From NCBI GenBank assembly GCA_025925615.1, contig JAICLN010000039.1, positions 1 to 16,850 of the forward strand: a stretch of 16,850 nt of DNA, read 5' to 3'. A model generated the notes under the pieces. That model did no database searches and was not told the origin of the DNA. It worked only from the letters and a program-made list of their open reading frames with translations. Shown piece after piece: positions 8,463 through 14,981 of this stretch. The DNA comes from Actinomycetospora sp. (GTDB taxonomy: Bacteria > Actinomycetota > Actinomycetes > Mycobacteriales > Pseudonocardiaceae). Both the position numbers and the translations under genes were made by a program. How positions within the stretch are numbered: position 1 is the stretch's first letter; each line of letters starts with the position of its first letter.

Positions 8463-8472
8463 TCACCTCTTT
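8463..8472 (-). promoter_or_regulatory. Shine-Dalgarno of the fused synthase
   Basis: The leftward strand reads AAAGAGGTGA, one mismatch from AAGGAGGTGA, and ends three to four bases before the GTG at 8459. It supports this GTG as the true start, so the N-terminal fusion domain is translated. Confidence 0.7.
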
Positions 8473-8508
8473 CGACCTCGTTGCACACTAAGGAGCTCAT
8501 CACCGCGG

Positions 8509-9246
8509 TCACATGTGGTGGATGCCGCCGTTGACGGAGTAGACCTGCCCGGTGATGTAGGAGGAGTCGGGGTCGGCGAGGAACTCCACGACGCGGGCGA
8601 CCTCGTCGGGCTGGCCGAGGCGCTTGAGCGGGATGCCGCTCAGGATGTTGTCGAGAACCTTCTCCGGGACACCGGCGACCATCTCGGTCTCGATGTAGCC
8701 CGGCGACACCGCGTTCGCGGTGATGCCCTTGCTCGCGCCCTCGGTGGACAGGGTCATCGTCAACCCCAGGATCCCGGCCTTCGTCGCGGCGTAATTGGCC
8801 TGGCCCCGGCCGCCCATCTGCCCGATCGCCGAGCTCAATGACACGATCCGACCGGTACCGCGTTCGAACATGTGCTGGTAGACCAGCTGCGAGATGTAGA
8901 AGGTCCCCGACAGGTTGACCTGGATCACCCGGTCCCACTCGTCGGCCGTCATCTTGTGCACCATCTTGTCCGCGGTGATCCCGGCGTTGTTGACCAGTAC
9001 GTCGATCCCGCCGTGGTGGGCCAGAACCTCCTCGACCACCCGCTCGCAGTCCCCGCGCGAGCCGATGTTGCCCTGATGGACGGTCATGCCCTCGTGCTGG
9101 TCGGCCAGCTGCTTGGCCGTGTCGGCGTCGGAGGAGTAGCCCACCGCCACCTTCATCCCGCGCCCGGCCAGCCGTTCGCTGATCGCCCGCCCGATACCTC
9201 GGGCGCCGCCGGTGACCAGAGCGATCTGTCCTGCCATGTTCGCCAT
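8509..9246 (-). CDS. Short-chain dehydrogenase, PhaB/FabG-type 3-ketoacyl reductase (probably acetoacetyl-CoA reductase)
   Basis: This 245-residue cytoplasmic enzyme reduces a 3-ketoacyl thioester to the 3-hydroxyacyl form with NAD(P)H. Visible are the cofactor loop TGGARGIG (12-19), NNAG (86-89), Asn111, and the catalytic Ser139, Tyr152 and Lys156 (NYAATKAG). Length matches the family. The segments NNAGITADKMVHKMT and SPGYIETEMVAGVPEKVLD and the ending YSVNGGIHHM resemble PhaB acetoacetyl-CoA reductases more than typical FabG. FabG (acyl-ACP substrate) cannot be excluded. The start is ATG 9246, with GGAGGT four bases upstream; a second ATG three codons on has poorer spacing. It heads the reductase-synthase-carboxylase set, which suggests it reduces the product of the neighbouring ketoacyl synthase. 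Confidence 0.9.
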   Translation of the reverse strand: MANMAGQIALVTGGARGIGRAISERLAGRGMKVAVGYSSDADTAKQLADQHEGMTVHQGNIGSRGDCERVVEEVLAHHGGIDVLVNNAGITADKMVHKMTADEWDRVIQVNLSGTFYISQLVYQHMFERGTGRIVSLSSAIGQMGGRGQANYAATKAGILGLTMTLSTEGASKGITANAVSPGYIETEMVAGVPEKVLDNILSGIPLKRLGQPDEVARVVEFLADPDSSYITGQVYSVNGGIHHM

Positions 9247-9298
9247 CGTGACCTCCGCTTGCGTGGTTTGACGTGCCTGAGAGGGGGTTCTGCCGTTG

Positions 9299-9317
9299 CA
9301 GCGAGGACGCCTCGCTG
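9299..9317 (-). repeat. Perfect inverted repeat in the leader of the reductase gene
   Basis: CAGCGAGG and CCTCGCTG are perfect eight-base arms around a three-base loop, 53 bases upstream of the reductase start. It lies in the 249-bp spacer that should hold the promoter or leader of the reductase-synthase-carboxylase operon. It could be an RNA hairpin in the leader or a terminator of the DUF2795 transcript; there is no T-tract. The same spacer holds a ten-base palindrome, GGCTCGAGCC, at 9470-9479, close after the DUF2795 stop. I see no clear sigma-70 promoter. Confidence 0.45.
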
Positions 9318-9495
9318 GTCGGGGCGGCGGTGCTGCGCACCCGGTCGTTCCCGGCCTTCTGCGACCGTCGGCGACCTCGACCCGGCGGGCGGCACCGAGC
9401 CCGACGCCGGGGAAGGACGTGGGGCGACACGACGTGCGACGACTGGGCGCGCGCGCGGTCGCCGGGCGTGGCTCGAGCCCCGGGCCGCACGCGGA

Positions 9496-9837
9496 TCAAG
9501 GTCGACCCCGGCTCACACGGGCACGGTGCGGGGCGTCGACCTCGGGCGAGTTCGGGCCGACCGGAGGTCGTGGCGGCCTTGGCGTGGCGCCGAGCGCGAG
9601 GACGTATCGGATGTGCGCCAGCGAGCCGTAGACGGTTCTCGGTAGCTCGTTGAGGTGGCCCAGGGTGACGTTGTCGGCGCCGGCCAGCTCGGCGGTGGTC
9701 ACCACCTGCCATTTCCGCGCGGGGTACTCGAGCTCGTCGAGCACCCGGTCGAGCCCATCGTCCGTCGACGGCGCCCCGACCGTGGCGGGGGCAGCGGTGG
9801 CCTTGGATGATGGGGGCTGCGCGATCACGAGGGTCAC
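9496..9837 (-). CDS. DUF2795-like small protein
   Basis: This is a 113-residue protein of unknown function. Residues about 33-80 match the pattern I know for DUF2795: a YPARKW segment, GAD, then LNELPRTVYGSLAHIRYVL, which is a small helical domain common in actinobacteria. The N-terminal 28 residues and the C-terminal tail (from about 82, Pro/Arg-rich) look disordered. The GTG start overlaps the stop of the STAS gene (GTGA), and a GAAGGG sequence lies about nine bases upstream, so the two are probably translationally coupled. This suggests work in the same stress or regulatory context as the STAS protein, but no biochemical role can be read from the sequence. Confidence 0.75.
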   Translation of the reverse strand: MTLVIAQPPSSKATAAPATVGAPSTDDGLDRVLDELEYPARKWQVVTTAELAGADNVTLGHLNELPRTVYGSLAHIRYVLALGATPRPPRPPVGPNSPEVDAPHRARVSRGRP

Positions 9838-10397
9838 GGGACAACCCTTCGTAGCGTGGCGGTCCCGGCGAGCGGGGTTCGCGGGGCGAGGGTTCGCGGG
9901 GCGATGGTGTGCGTGTCGGCGAGGATGGCGCTGCGAAGCCGGTCCTCGAGGCCGATCAGGTTCAGTGTCCGGCGAACGGGACGACTGGTGGCGGTCACGA
10001 CCAGCATCACCCCGCGGATGCGGGCCCGTTCGGCGGCGACCAGCAGCACCGACACCCCGGTAGCGCCGAAGAAGGTCACCGCATCGAGGTCGCATAGGAC
10101 CTCCGGGGTCCACGTCGTGATCGCGTGGGCTCGCGCGGTGGCGCTGCCGGGTGGGGGGCGGTCGGCCTCGGCGAGAGCGACCGCCTCGCGCAGCGCGCGG
10201 TCCAGAGTCGGTCCGGTGAGCAGGTCGACTTCCCCGACCACACGCACGACGACCAGAGCGTGGGCGGCGTGTCGGGTCGAGACGGTGAACAGGTTCCCGC
10301 CCTCGATACGCGCGGGGTCGATGTCGGGGGGGCTGGGACTGGCTGGGTCGGGAGCGTCCGAAGAGGGGCGGGTGCGTCGGTGGCAGCGGCCGAGCAT
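9834..10397 (-). CDS. STAS-domain protein, anti-sigma factor antagonist-like
   Basis: The 187-residue protein has a SpoIIAA-like STAS domain at about 37-155. The first strand and GEVDLLTGPTL (55-65) are typical, and CDLDAVTFFGATGVSVLL (102-119) matches the phosphorylation-loop segment. In SpoIIAA this loop is DSSG with a phosphorylated Ser; here it is GATG, with Thr113 at the acceptor position. About 20 extra residues (about 76-98) separate the first helix from that strand. A 35-residue Pro-rich N-terminus and an Arg/Thr-rich C-terminal tail flank the domain. Such proteins normally bind an anti-sigma kinase and free a sigma factor, but no kinase or sigma gene is in view. The start is ATG 10397, with AAGAAGGA eight bases upstream; the frame stays open further upstream but without STAS-like content. 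Its stop overlaps the DUF2795 start. Confidence 0.85.
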   Translation of the reverse strand: MLGRCHRRTRPSSDAPDPASPSPPDIDPARIEGGNLFTVSTRHAAHALVVVRVVGEVDLLTGPTLDRALREAVALAEADRPPPGSATARAHAITTWTPEVLCDLDAVTFFGATGVSVLLVAAERARIRGVMLVVTATSRPVRRTLNLIGLEDRLRSAILADTHTIAPRTLAPRTPLAGTATLRRVVP

Positions 10398-10556
10398 GAG
10401 CGTGGTCCTTCTTCCCCAGACCGGGCCCCTCCGCACCCGGGAGTGGGTGCGACACCACCACGCCGGCCGACAGTCGACGCAGCGGGTGGACCTGGGCGAC
10501 CCGCAAGCGAGCAACACGAGGTGCTCAGCGCCGGGGTCTGAGGAACCGAACAAGAC

Positions 10557-10592
10557 CCGTCCGCGTCCCCGCCGGGGCGGCCTTGCGGACGG
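10557..10592. repeat. Nested inverted repeat
   Basis: The outer arms CCGTCCGC (10557-10564) and GCGGACGG (10585-10592) are perfect complements. Between them CCCC-GCC-GGGG (10567-10577) forms a second small hairpin. No T-tract follows on either strand, so this is not a standard terminator. It could be a structured leader RNA on either strand, or a double operator. Confidence 0.6.
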
Positions 10593-10605
10593 AAGTCCCT
10601 GTTGA

Positions 10606-10620
10606 GAGTCCCGCCGACTC
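10606..10620. repeat. Small inverted repeat next to the nested repeat
   Basis: GAGTC and GACTC arms of five bases flank a five-base CCGCC loop, 13 bases after the larger nested repeat. A further GCGG...CCGC pairing follows within about 25 bases. Together they suggest a structured segment of about 100 bases. Confidence 0.4.
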
Positions 10621-10948
10621 GACGTGGCGGCAACCCCTACCGCTGCGTAACCGCCGCGCCGAGCGCCGGCCGGGAGTCCGGGTCCTCGATGCCGGAACTG
10701 GCCACAGGCCGTCGCGCCACCCCTGTCCGCAGGCATCCCTGACGATCACGGGGTTCGGGGGCTACCCTTCAGGCAGGCGCCCCGAAGGTGACCGTCGTGT
10801 ATTCGGCGGTCTGCGGGGCGGCTCCGCCCTGGACCCGGTGGCGCGGTGACCCGAGGTGCGGGCACTGCTCGATCGGTTCGAGGTGCCCCATGACCGCCCG
10901 TTCCCCGTCACCACCGCCGGCGCCTTCCCGGTCGGATATGTCGTCGTC

Positions 10949-10955
10949 GGGGGAG
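10949..10955 (+). promoter_or_regulatory. Shine-Dalgarno of the desaturase
   Basis: GGGGGAG lies six bases before the ATG at 10962. It favours this start over in-frame ATGs upstream at 10938 and 10788, whose extra N-terminal residues do not look like desaturase sequence. Confidence 0.65.
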
Positions 10956-10961
10956 AAGCCG

Positions 10962-11855
10962 ATGTTCGACGGCTGCCGTTCCGAGCCGGAGCAGTGGCTG
11001 GTCAGGGTCTTCGTGGTGGTTCCGCTGCTGGCGTTGATCGCCGCGGTGCCGTTGGCGTGGGGGTGGGGGCTGAGCTGGGTCGACGTGGGCCTCGCGGTCG
11101 GCTTCTACTTGGTCAGTGGTCTGGGCGTCACCGTCGGATTCCACCGCTACTTCACCCACGGCGCCTTTCGTACCGGCCGGCCGCTGCGGGTGGCCCTGGC
11201 CGTGGCCGGCAGTCTTGCTCTGCAGGGGTCGGTGCTGACCTGGGTCGCCGACCACCGCCGCCATCACGCCTACGCCGACCAGGAAGGCGATCCGCACTCA
11301 CCGTGGCGGTTCGGAACCTCCCGCCGGGCGCTGGCTCATGGCTTCCTGTACGCCCACACCGGGTGGCTGTTCGACCGTGACGCCACCAACGCCGCCCGGT
11401 TCGCCCCCGACCTGCTCGCCGACCGCGACATCGCGAGAGTCCACGCCTGGTTCCTGCCCCTGGCGGTCTCCAGCCTCGCCCTCCCGACGCTGCTCGGGGG
11501 GCTGCTCACCATGTCTTGGTGGGGCGCGGCGACGGCGCTGTTCTGGGCGGGTCTGGTCCGGGTCGGTCTGCTGCACCACGTGACCTGGTCGATCAACTCG
11601 ATCTGCCACATGATGGGCGATCGGCCGTTCACCACCCGCGACCACTCGGGCAACGTCTGGCCACTGGCGCTGCTCTCATTCGGGGAGTCCTGGCACAACC
11701 TGCACCACGCAGACCCCACCAGCGCCCGCCACGGCGTCCTGCGGGGACAGATCGACGCGACCGCCCGAGTCATCCGGGTGTTCGAGCAACTCGGCTGGGT
11801 CCACCACGTCCGCTGGCCCACCGCTGACCGACTCCACCGGATCACCGAACGGTGA
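10962..11855 (+). CDS. Membrane fatty acid desaturase (acyl-CoA delta-9 type)
   Basis: The 297-residue integral membrane di-iron enzyme inserts a double bond into fatty acyl chains using O2 and electrons from a ferredoxin or cytochrome partner. All three histidine boxes of the acyl-CoA desaturase family are present: HRYFTH (61-66), HRRHH (98-102) and HNLHH (245-249). So are the accessory His205/His206, Asn212 and His216 in LLHHVTWSINSICH, and the motif DQEGDPHSP (106-114). Hydrophobic pairs of membrane segments lie at about 12-58 and 163-203, as usual. The length is normal for short bacterial forms without a fused cytochrome b5. The last codons form a small TCACCG-AA-CGGTGA palindrome ending in the stop. 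Its neighbours (STAS protein, carboxylase, ketoacyl synthase) make a lipid or membrane-stress setting plausible. Regiospecificity is inferred from the family. Confidence 0.92.
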   Translation: MFDGCRSEPEQWLVRVFVVVPLLALIAAVPLAWGWGLSWVDVGLAVGFYLVSGLGVTVGFHRYFTHGAFRTGRPLRVALAVAGSLALQGSVLTWVADHRRHHAYADQEGDPHSPWRFGTSRRALAHGFLYAHTGWLFDRDATNAARFAPDLLADRDIARVHAWFLPLAVSSLALPTLLGGLLTMSWWGAATALFWAGLVRVGLLHHVTWSINSICHMMGDRPFTTRDHSGNVWPLALLSFGESWHNLHHADPTSARHGVLRGQIDATARVIRVFEQLGWVHHVRWPTADRLHRITER

Positions 11856-11925
11856 AACGGACCATCTCCGGGCCCGTGGGGACCGGTGCAACACACGTCA
11901 AGTCGACTCATGGCCTCAGACCCGA

Positions 11926-11944
11926 CGAGGTATCTCCTACCTCG
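11926..11944 (+). repeat. Perfect inverted repeat upstream of the GlcG/HbpS-like gene
   Basis: CGAGGTA (11926-11932) and TACCTCG (11938-11944) are perfect seven-base arms around five bases. The repeat ends 49 bases before the start codon of the next gene, in the 138-bp gap after the desaturase. Size and place suit an operator for a dimeric regulator or a leader hairpin. Which one cannot be told from the sequence. Confidence 0.55.
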
Positions 11945-11993
11945 AGAAGAGTCGGCCGGCCGGGTCGCCTCACCACCTGAACAAGGAGTTGCC

Positions 11994-12404
11994 ATGCGCA
12001 CCGTCGAAACGATCACTCTGGACGACGCCCGGCGCGTTATCGCCGCCGGCGAGAAGGAGGCCGAGAACCAGGGCCAACCGGTGAACATCGCCGTCGTCGA
12101 CGCCGGGGGCGTCCTCGTCGCCCACATCCGTCAGGACCAAGCCTGGATCGGCAGCGTCGACGTGGCTATCAACAAGGCCTTCAGCGCTCGTGCATTCGAC
12201 GTCTCCACCCAGGCCCTGGGCGAGAACGCACAGCCCGGAGGGCAGTTCTACGGCATCCAGGACTCCAACGCCGGGCGGATCATGATCTTCGGCGGGGGTG
12301 TTCCCCTCATGTCAGGCGATTCCGTGGTCGGCGCGGTCGGCGTGAGCGGCGGCAGCGGCGAGCAGGACCAGGCAGTCGCTGCGGCCGCTGCCAAGGCGTT
12401 GTAG
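11994..12404 (+). CDS. GlcG/HbpS-family heme-binding-like protein
   Basis: The 136-residue protein belongs to the GlcG/HbpS (DUF336, haem-degrading) family. The typical segments are NIAVVDAGGVLVAHIRQDQA (31-50), a helix with AINKAFSARAFD (58-69), IFGGGVPLM (98-106) and VVGAVGVSGGSGEQDQAVA (111-129). The length equals the single-domain family size. Members bind heme or act as small-molecule sensors, and some sit in glycolate or redox stress operons; the ligand here is unknown. There is no signal peptide, so it is probably cytoplasmic, unlike secreted HbpS. ATG 11994 has AAGGAG five bases upstream; a longer in-frame extension lacks this. It follows the desaturase on the same strand by 138 bp and may have its own promoter, given the inverted repeat between them. 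Confidence 0.88.
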   Translation: MRTVETITLDDARRVIAAGEKEAENQGQPVNIAVVDAGGVLVAHIRQDQAWIGSVDVAINKAFSARAFDVSTQALGENAQPGGQFYGIQDSNAGRIMIFGGGVPLMSGDSVVGAVGVSGGSGEQDQAVAAAAAKAL

Positions 12405-12506
12405 ACACCCACCACTCTCGGGATCTCACAGCTGGGCGGGACGGTTCGATCCGTACGGGTGATCAAGAGCAGGGGACACGGTGTCGTCTCGACGCCCTCG
12501 CAGCGG
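12405..12506. other. Convergent intergenic gap
   Basis: This gap separates the GlcG/HbpS-like gene from the end of paaI. It holds an eight-base palindrome CCGTACGG near its middle, but I see no convincing terminator hairpin with a T-tract. Confidence 0.4.
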
Positions 12507-12917
12507 TCACGAACGCTGGATGGTGCGGCTCCGTCCCCGGAACTCGGCGATGACCTGCCCGTCGACGGGCCGGCGCACCGTGACGTCGTAGACCCCGCTG
12601 CGGCCGTGGCAGATGCGTTCGGTCGCGACGGCCTCGAGGACGTCGCCCTCGCGGGCGGACGTCACGAAGACGACGTCGGCCCCGGCCGCCACGGTGACCG
12701 GCCCCGGGCTGTTGCAGGCGCACGCGAAGGCGGAGTCGGCCAGCATGAACAGGTAGCCGCCGTGGCACATGCCGTGCCCGTTGACCATGTCCGAGGTGAC
12801 GGTCATGGTCAGCCGCGAGCAGCCGTCGGCCGCTGAGTGCAGCTCCATGCCGAGCTTGCGGGACGCGGCGTCGTCGTCCCACATGCGACGGACCGATGTG
12901 GCGACCTGGTCACCCAT
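12507..12917 (-). CDS. paaI: Hydroxyphenylacetyl-CoA thioesterase PaaI
   Basis: The 136-residue hot-dog fold thioesterase hydrolyses CoA esters that would otherwise trap CoA when phenylacetate catabolism stalls, for example ring-hydroxylated phenylacetyl-CoA. The signature NGHGMCHGGYLFMLADSAFA (46-65) includes Asp61, which matches the catalytic Asp of E. coli PaaI. The length is normal. Its ATG shares a base with the paaZ stop (TGATG), and AGGAGG lies seven bases upstream, at the very end of paaZ. It is the last gene of the leftward paa operon in this window. Both the motif and the context support the name. Confidence 0.93.
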   Translation of the reverse strand: MGDQVATSVRRMWDDDAASRKLGMELHSAADGCSRLTMTVTSDMVNGHGMCHGGYLFMLADSAFACACNSPGPVTVAAGADVVFVTSAREGDVLEAVATERICHGRSGVYDVTVRRPVDGQVIAEFRGRSRTIQRS

Positions 12918-14965
12918 CACATGTCCTCCTGGCCGCGCTTCGCCACCAGCGTCAGCACGTCGTAGCGGGCCACCGAGTCCCCGTTCTGGTTGGTGACGTC
13001 GGCGTCCCAGCGGACCTCGCCGTAGGCGGCGGTGTCGCGCGGGGTGATTTGCTTCGCGGTCAGCGTGATCGTCAGCGCGTCGCCGAACTTCACCGGGGTG
13101 AGGAACCGCAGCGAGTCGACGCCGAAGTTGGCGAGCACCGGGCCGGGCGCGGGGTCGACGAAGAGGCCCGCCGCGAACGACACCACGAGGTAGCCGTGGG
13201 CCACGCGCTCCCCGAAGAACGGGTTCGCCGCGGCGGCGGCAGTGTCCATGTGCGCGTAGAACGTGTCGCCGGTGAACTCGGCGAAGTGCTCCACGTCCTC
13301 CTGGGACACCGTGCGGGGCCCGCCGACGACGGTGTCGCCGACGCGCAGCTGCTCGAGGTGCTTGCGGAAGGGGTGCTCGTCGGTGGTGGTGCGCGCTGAG
13401 CCCGGCACCCAGCGGCCGGTGATCGCGGTCAGCATCTCCGGTGAGCCCTGGACCGCGGTGCGCTGCATGTGGTGCTTCACCCCCCGGATGCCACCCATCT
13501 CCTCGCCGCCCCCGGCGCGGCCGGGGCCGCCGTGGACCAGCTGCGGCATGGGCGACCCGTGGCCGGTGGAGGACTTCGCGTCGGTCTGGTCGAGCACCAG
13601 CACCCGGCCGTGCCACGGCGCGACCCCGAGGACGACCTCGCGGGCGAAGTCCGCGTCGCCGGTCACGACCGACCCGGCGAGGGACCCTTGCCCGCGCGCG
13701 GCCAGGTCGATCACCTCGGCGCTCGACGAGTACCCCACCAGCGTCGACACCGGTCCGAAGGCCTCGACCTCGTGCACCGCGGCGCTGTCCGGCTCGGCGG
13801 CCAGCAGCACCGGGGACAGGAACGCACCGCGCTCGGCGTCGGCGTCCACGACGTCCACGTGGTCCGGCGACCCGTACAGCACCCGCCCGCCGTCGATGAG
13901 CGACTTCAGCGAGCGCCGGACCTCCTCGCGCTGCTCGAGCCCGGCCAGCGCGCCCATGCGCACGTCGGGGTTCGACGGGTTCCCGACGGTGACCCCCTCG
14001 AGTCGCCCGATGACCGCCTCGGCCACCGCGTCGAGGTGCTGTGCCGGGACGAAGGCGCGCCGGATGGCGGTGCACTTCTGCCCGGCCTTCACGGTCATCT
14101 CGGTGGTCAGCTGCTTCACGTAGAGATCGAACTCGGGCGTGCCCGGCCCGGCGTCGGGGCCCAGGATCGAGCAGTTCAGCGAGTCGGCCTCGGCCGTGAA
14201 GCGCACCGAGCGGGACGTCAGCGTCGGGTGGGTGCGCAGCCGCGCCGCCGTCGACGCCGAGCCCGTGAAGGAGACCAGGTCCTGCTCGGTGAGGTGGTCG
14301 AACAGGTCACCAGCCAGGTCGTTGGACACCGACCCGGCGAGGAACTGCACGGAGCCCTCGGGCAGCAGCCCGGACCCGACGACGAGCTCCATGAGCTTCG
14401 CGGTCAGGAACGCGGTCGGCGTCGCGGGCTTGACGATGGAGGGCACGCCCGCGAGCAGGGCGGGTGCGAGCTTCTCGAGCGGCCCCCAGACCGGGAAGTT
14501 GTAGGCGTTGACCTGCACCGCGACCCCACGGCGCGAGGTGAGCACGTGCTGGCCGAGGAACGAACCGTCCTTCGAGAGCGGCTCCACGTCGCCCTCGACA
14601 AGCACGGTCCCGGCCGGGAGCTCGCGCTTGCCCTTCGAGGCGTACGCCTGCAGGACACCGATCCCGCCGTCGACGTCGAACTTCGAGTCGCCGAGCGTGG
14701 CTCCGGTCCGCGCGGACACGGAGTAGAGCTCGTCGCGGTGCTCGCGCAGGTGCCCCGCGAGGGCCTTGAGCAGCGAGGCGCGCTGGTGGAACGACAGCTC
14801 CCGCAGCGCGGGGCCGCCGATCGTCCGGGCGTACGACGCGGCGCCGGCCAGGTCGAGGCCGGTGGTGGAGAGCCGGCCGACCTCCTCGCCGGTGACGGCG
14901 TCGAGCATCGGCCGGCCGTCGCCGGACCCCTCCTGCCAACGGCCCTGCACGTAACTGGGCACCAC
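12917..14965 (-). CDS. paaZ: Bifunctional oxepin-CoA hydrolase / 3-oxo-5,6-dehydrosuberyl-CoA semialdehyde dehydrogenase PaaZ
   Basis: This 682-residue cytoplasmic enzyme opens the oxepin-CoA ring and then oxidises the resulting aldehyde, giving 3-oxo-5,6-dehydrosuberyl-CoA in phenylacetate breakdown. The N-terminal aldehyde dehydrogenase domain (about 1-510) has Asn156 in NAYNFPVWGP, Glu259 in FTAEADSLN and catalytic Cys298 in AGQKCTAIRR. The C-terminal MaoC-like hydratase domain (about 530-670) has Asp567 and His572 in TGDTFYAHMD, followed by FFGERVAHGYL. All key residues are present and the length matches E. coli PaaZ, so this is the complete fused form. The GTG start has AGGAGGAG seven bases upstream, and that site overlaps the paaE stop. 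Its stop overlaps the paaI start. Confidence 0.96.
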   Translation of the reverse strand: MVPSYVQGRWQEGSGDGRPMLDAVTGEEVGRLSTTGLDLAGAASYARTIGGPALRELSFHQRASLLKALAGHLREHRDELYSVSARTGATLGDSKFDVDGGIGVLQAYASKGKRELPAGTVLVEGDVEPLSKDGSFLGQHVLTSRRGVAVQVNAYNFPVWGPLEKLAPALLAGVPSIVKPATPTAFLTAKLMELVVGSGLLPEGSVQFLAGSVSNDLAGDLFDHLTEQDLVSFTGSASTAARLRTHPTLTSRSVRFTAEADSLNCSILGPDAGPGTPEFDLYVKQLTTEMTVKAGQKCTAIRRAFVPAQHLDAVAEAVIGRLEGVTVGNPSNPDVRMGALAGLEQREEVRRSLKSLIDGGRVLYGSPDHVDVVDADAERGAFLSPVLLAAEPDSAAVHEVEAFGPVSTLVGYSSSAEVIDLAARGQGSLAGSVVTGDADFAREVVLGVAPWHGRVLVLDQTDAKSSTGHGSPMPQLVHGGPGRAGGGEEMGGIRGVKHHMQRTAVQGSPEMLTAITGRWVPGSARTTTDEHPFRKHLEQLRVGDTVVGGPRTVSQEDVEHFAEFTGDTFYAHMDTAAAAANPFFGERVAHGYLVVSFAAGLFVDPAPGPVLANFGVDSLRFLTPVKFGDALTITLTAKQITPRDTAAYGEVRWDADVTNQNGDSVARYDVLTLVAKRGQEDM

Positions 14966-14972
14966 GGTGGGT

Positions 14973-14981
14973 CTCCTCCTA
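14973..14981 (-). promoter_or_regulatory. paaZ Shine-Dalgarno overlapping the paaE stop codon
   Basis: The leftward strand reads TAGGAGGAG. The TAG ends paaE and the same bases begin the ribosome binding site for the GTG start of paaZ at 14965. The strong site sets the start and may let ribosomes ending on paaE reload directly. Confidence 0.8.

Larger units (their letters stand above)
10398..10961. other. Divergent intergenic region with clustered inverted repeats
   Basis: This 564-bp stretch separates the leftward STAS gene from the rightward desaturase and must hold the promoters of both. I find no believable protein gene: the open frames that cross it lack domain content and good ribosome binding sites. 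It holds a cluster of inverted repeats at about 10557-10660 (listed separately) and a G/C-rich run near 10748-10766. No promoter could be placed with confidence on either strand. Confidence 0.6.

Noticed and set aside
9270..9420. Glycine riboswitch suggested by CTCTCAGGC before the reductase
   Set aside because: The opposing GAGAG strand and the CCGAAGG core are not present, and a glycine-sensing switch does not suit these genes.
8456..9844. A 462-residue leftward frame overlapping the reductase
   Set aside because: It is a shadow of the reductase and the DUF2795-like gene in another frame, with Arg/Gly-rich low-complexity content.
10585..10680. SAM-type riboswitch suggested by GGCGGCAACCCC near nested stems
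   Set aside because: The downstream partner strand expected in SAM-I or SAM-IV aptamers (a GGGGTGC-like segment) is missing, and the neighbouring genes are not methionine genes.
10398..10736. A longer N-terminus for the STAS protein, up to 10736
   Set aside because: The extra residues are low-complexity and the nested inverted repeats fall within them. A clear AAGAAGGA precedes the ATG at 10397.
10788..10961. A longer N-terminus for the desaturase starting at 10788
   Set aside because: The additional 58 residues are Pro/Ser/Arg-rich with no desaturase character. The only good ribosome binding site precedes the ATG at 10962.
11842..11855. TCACCG-AA-CGGTGA as a terminator at the end of the desaturase
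   Set aside because: The hairpin ends in the stop codon itself, has a two-base loop and is not followed by T residues. It is more likely an incidental palindrome in coding sequence.
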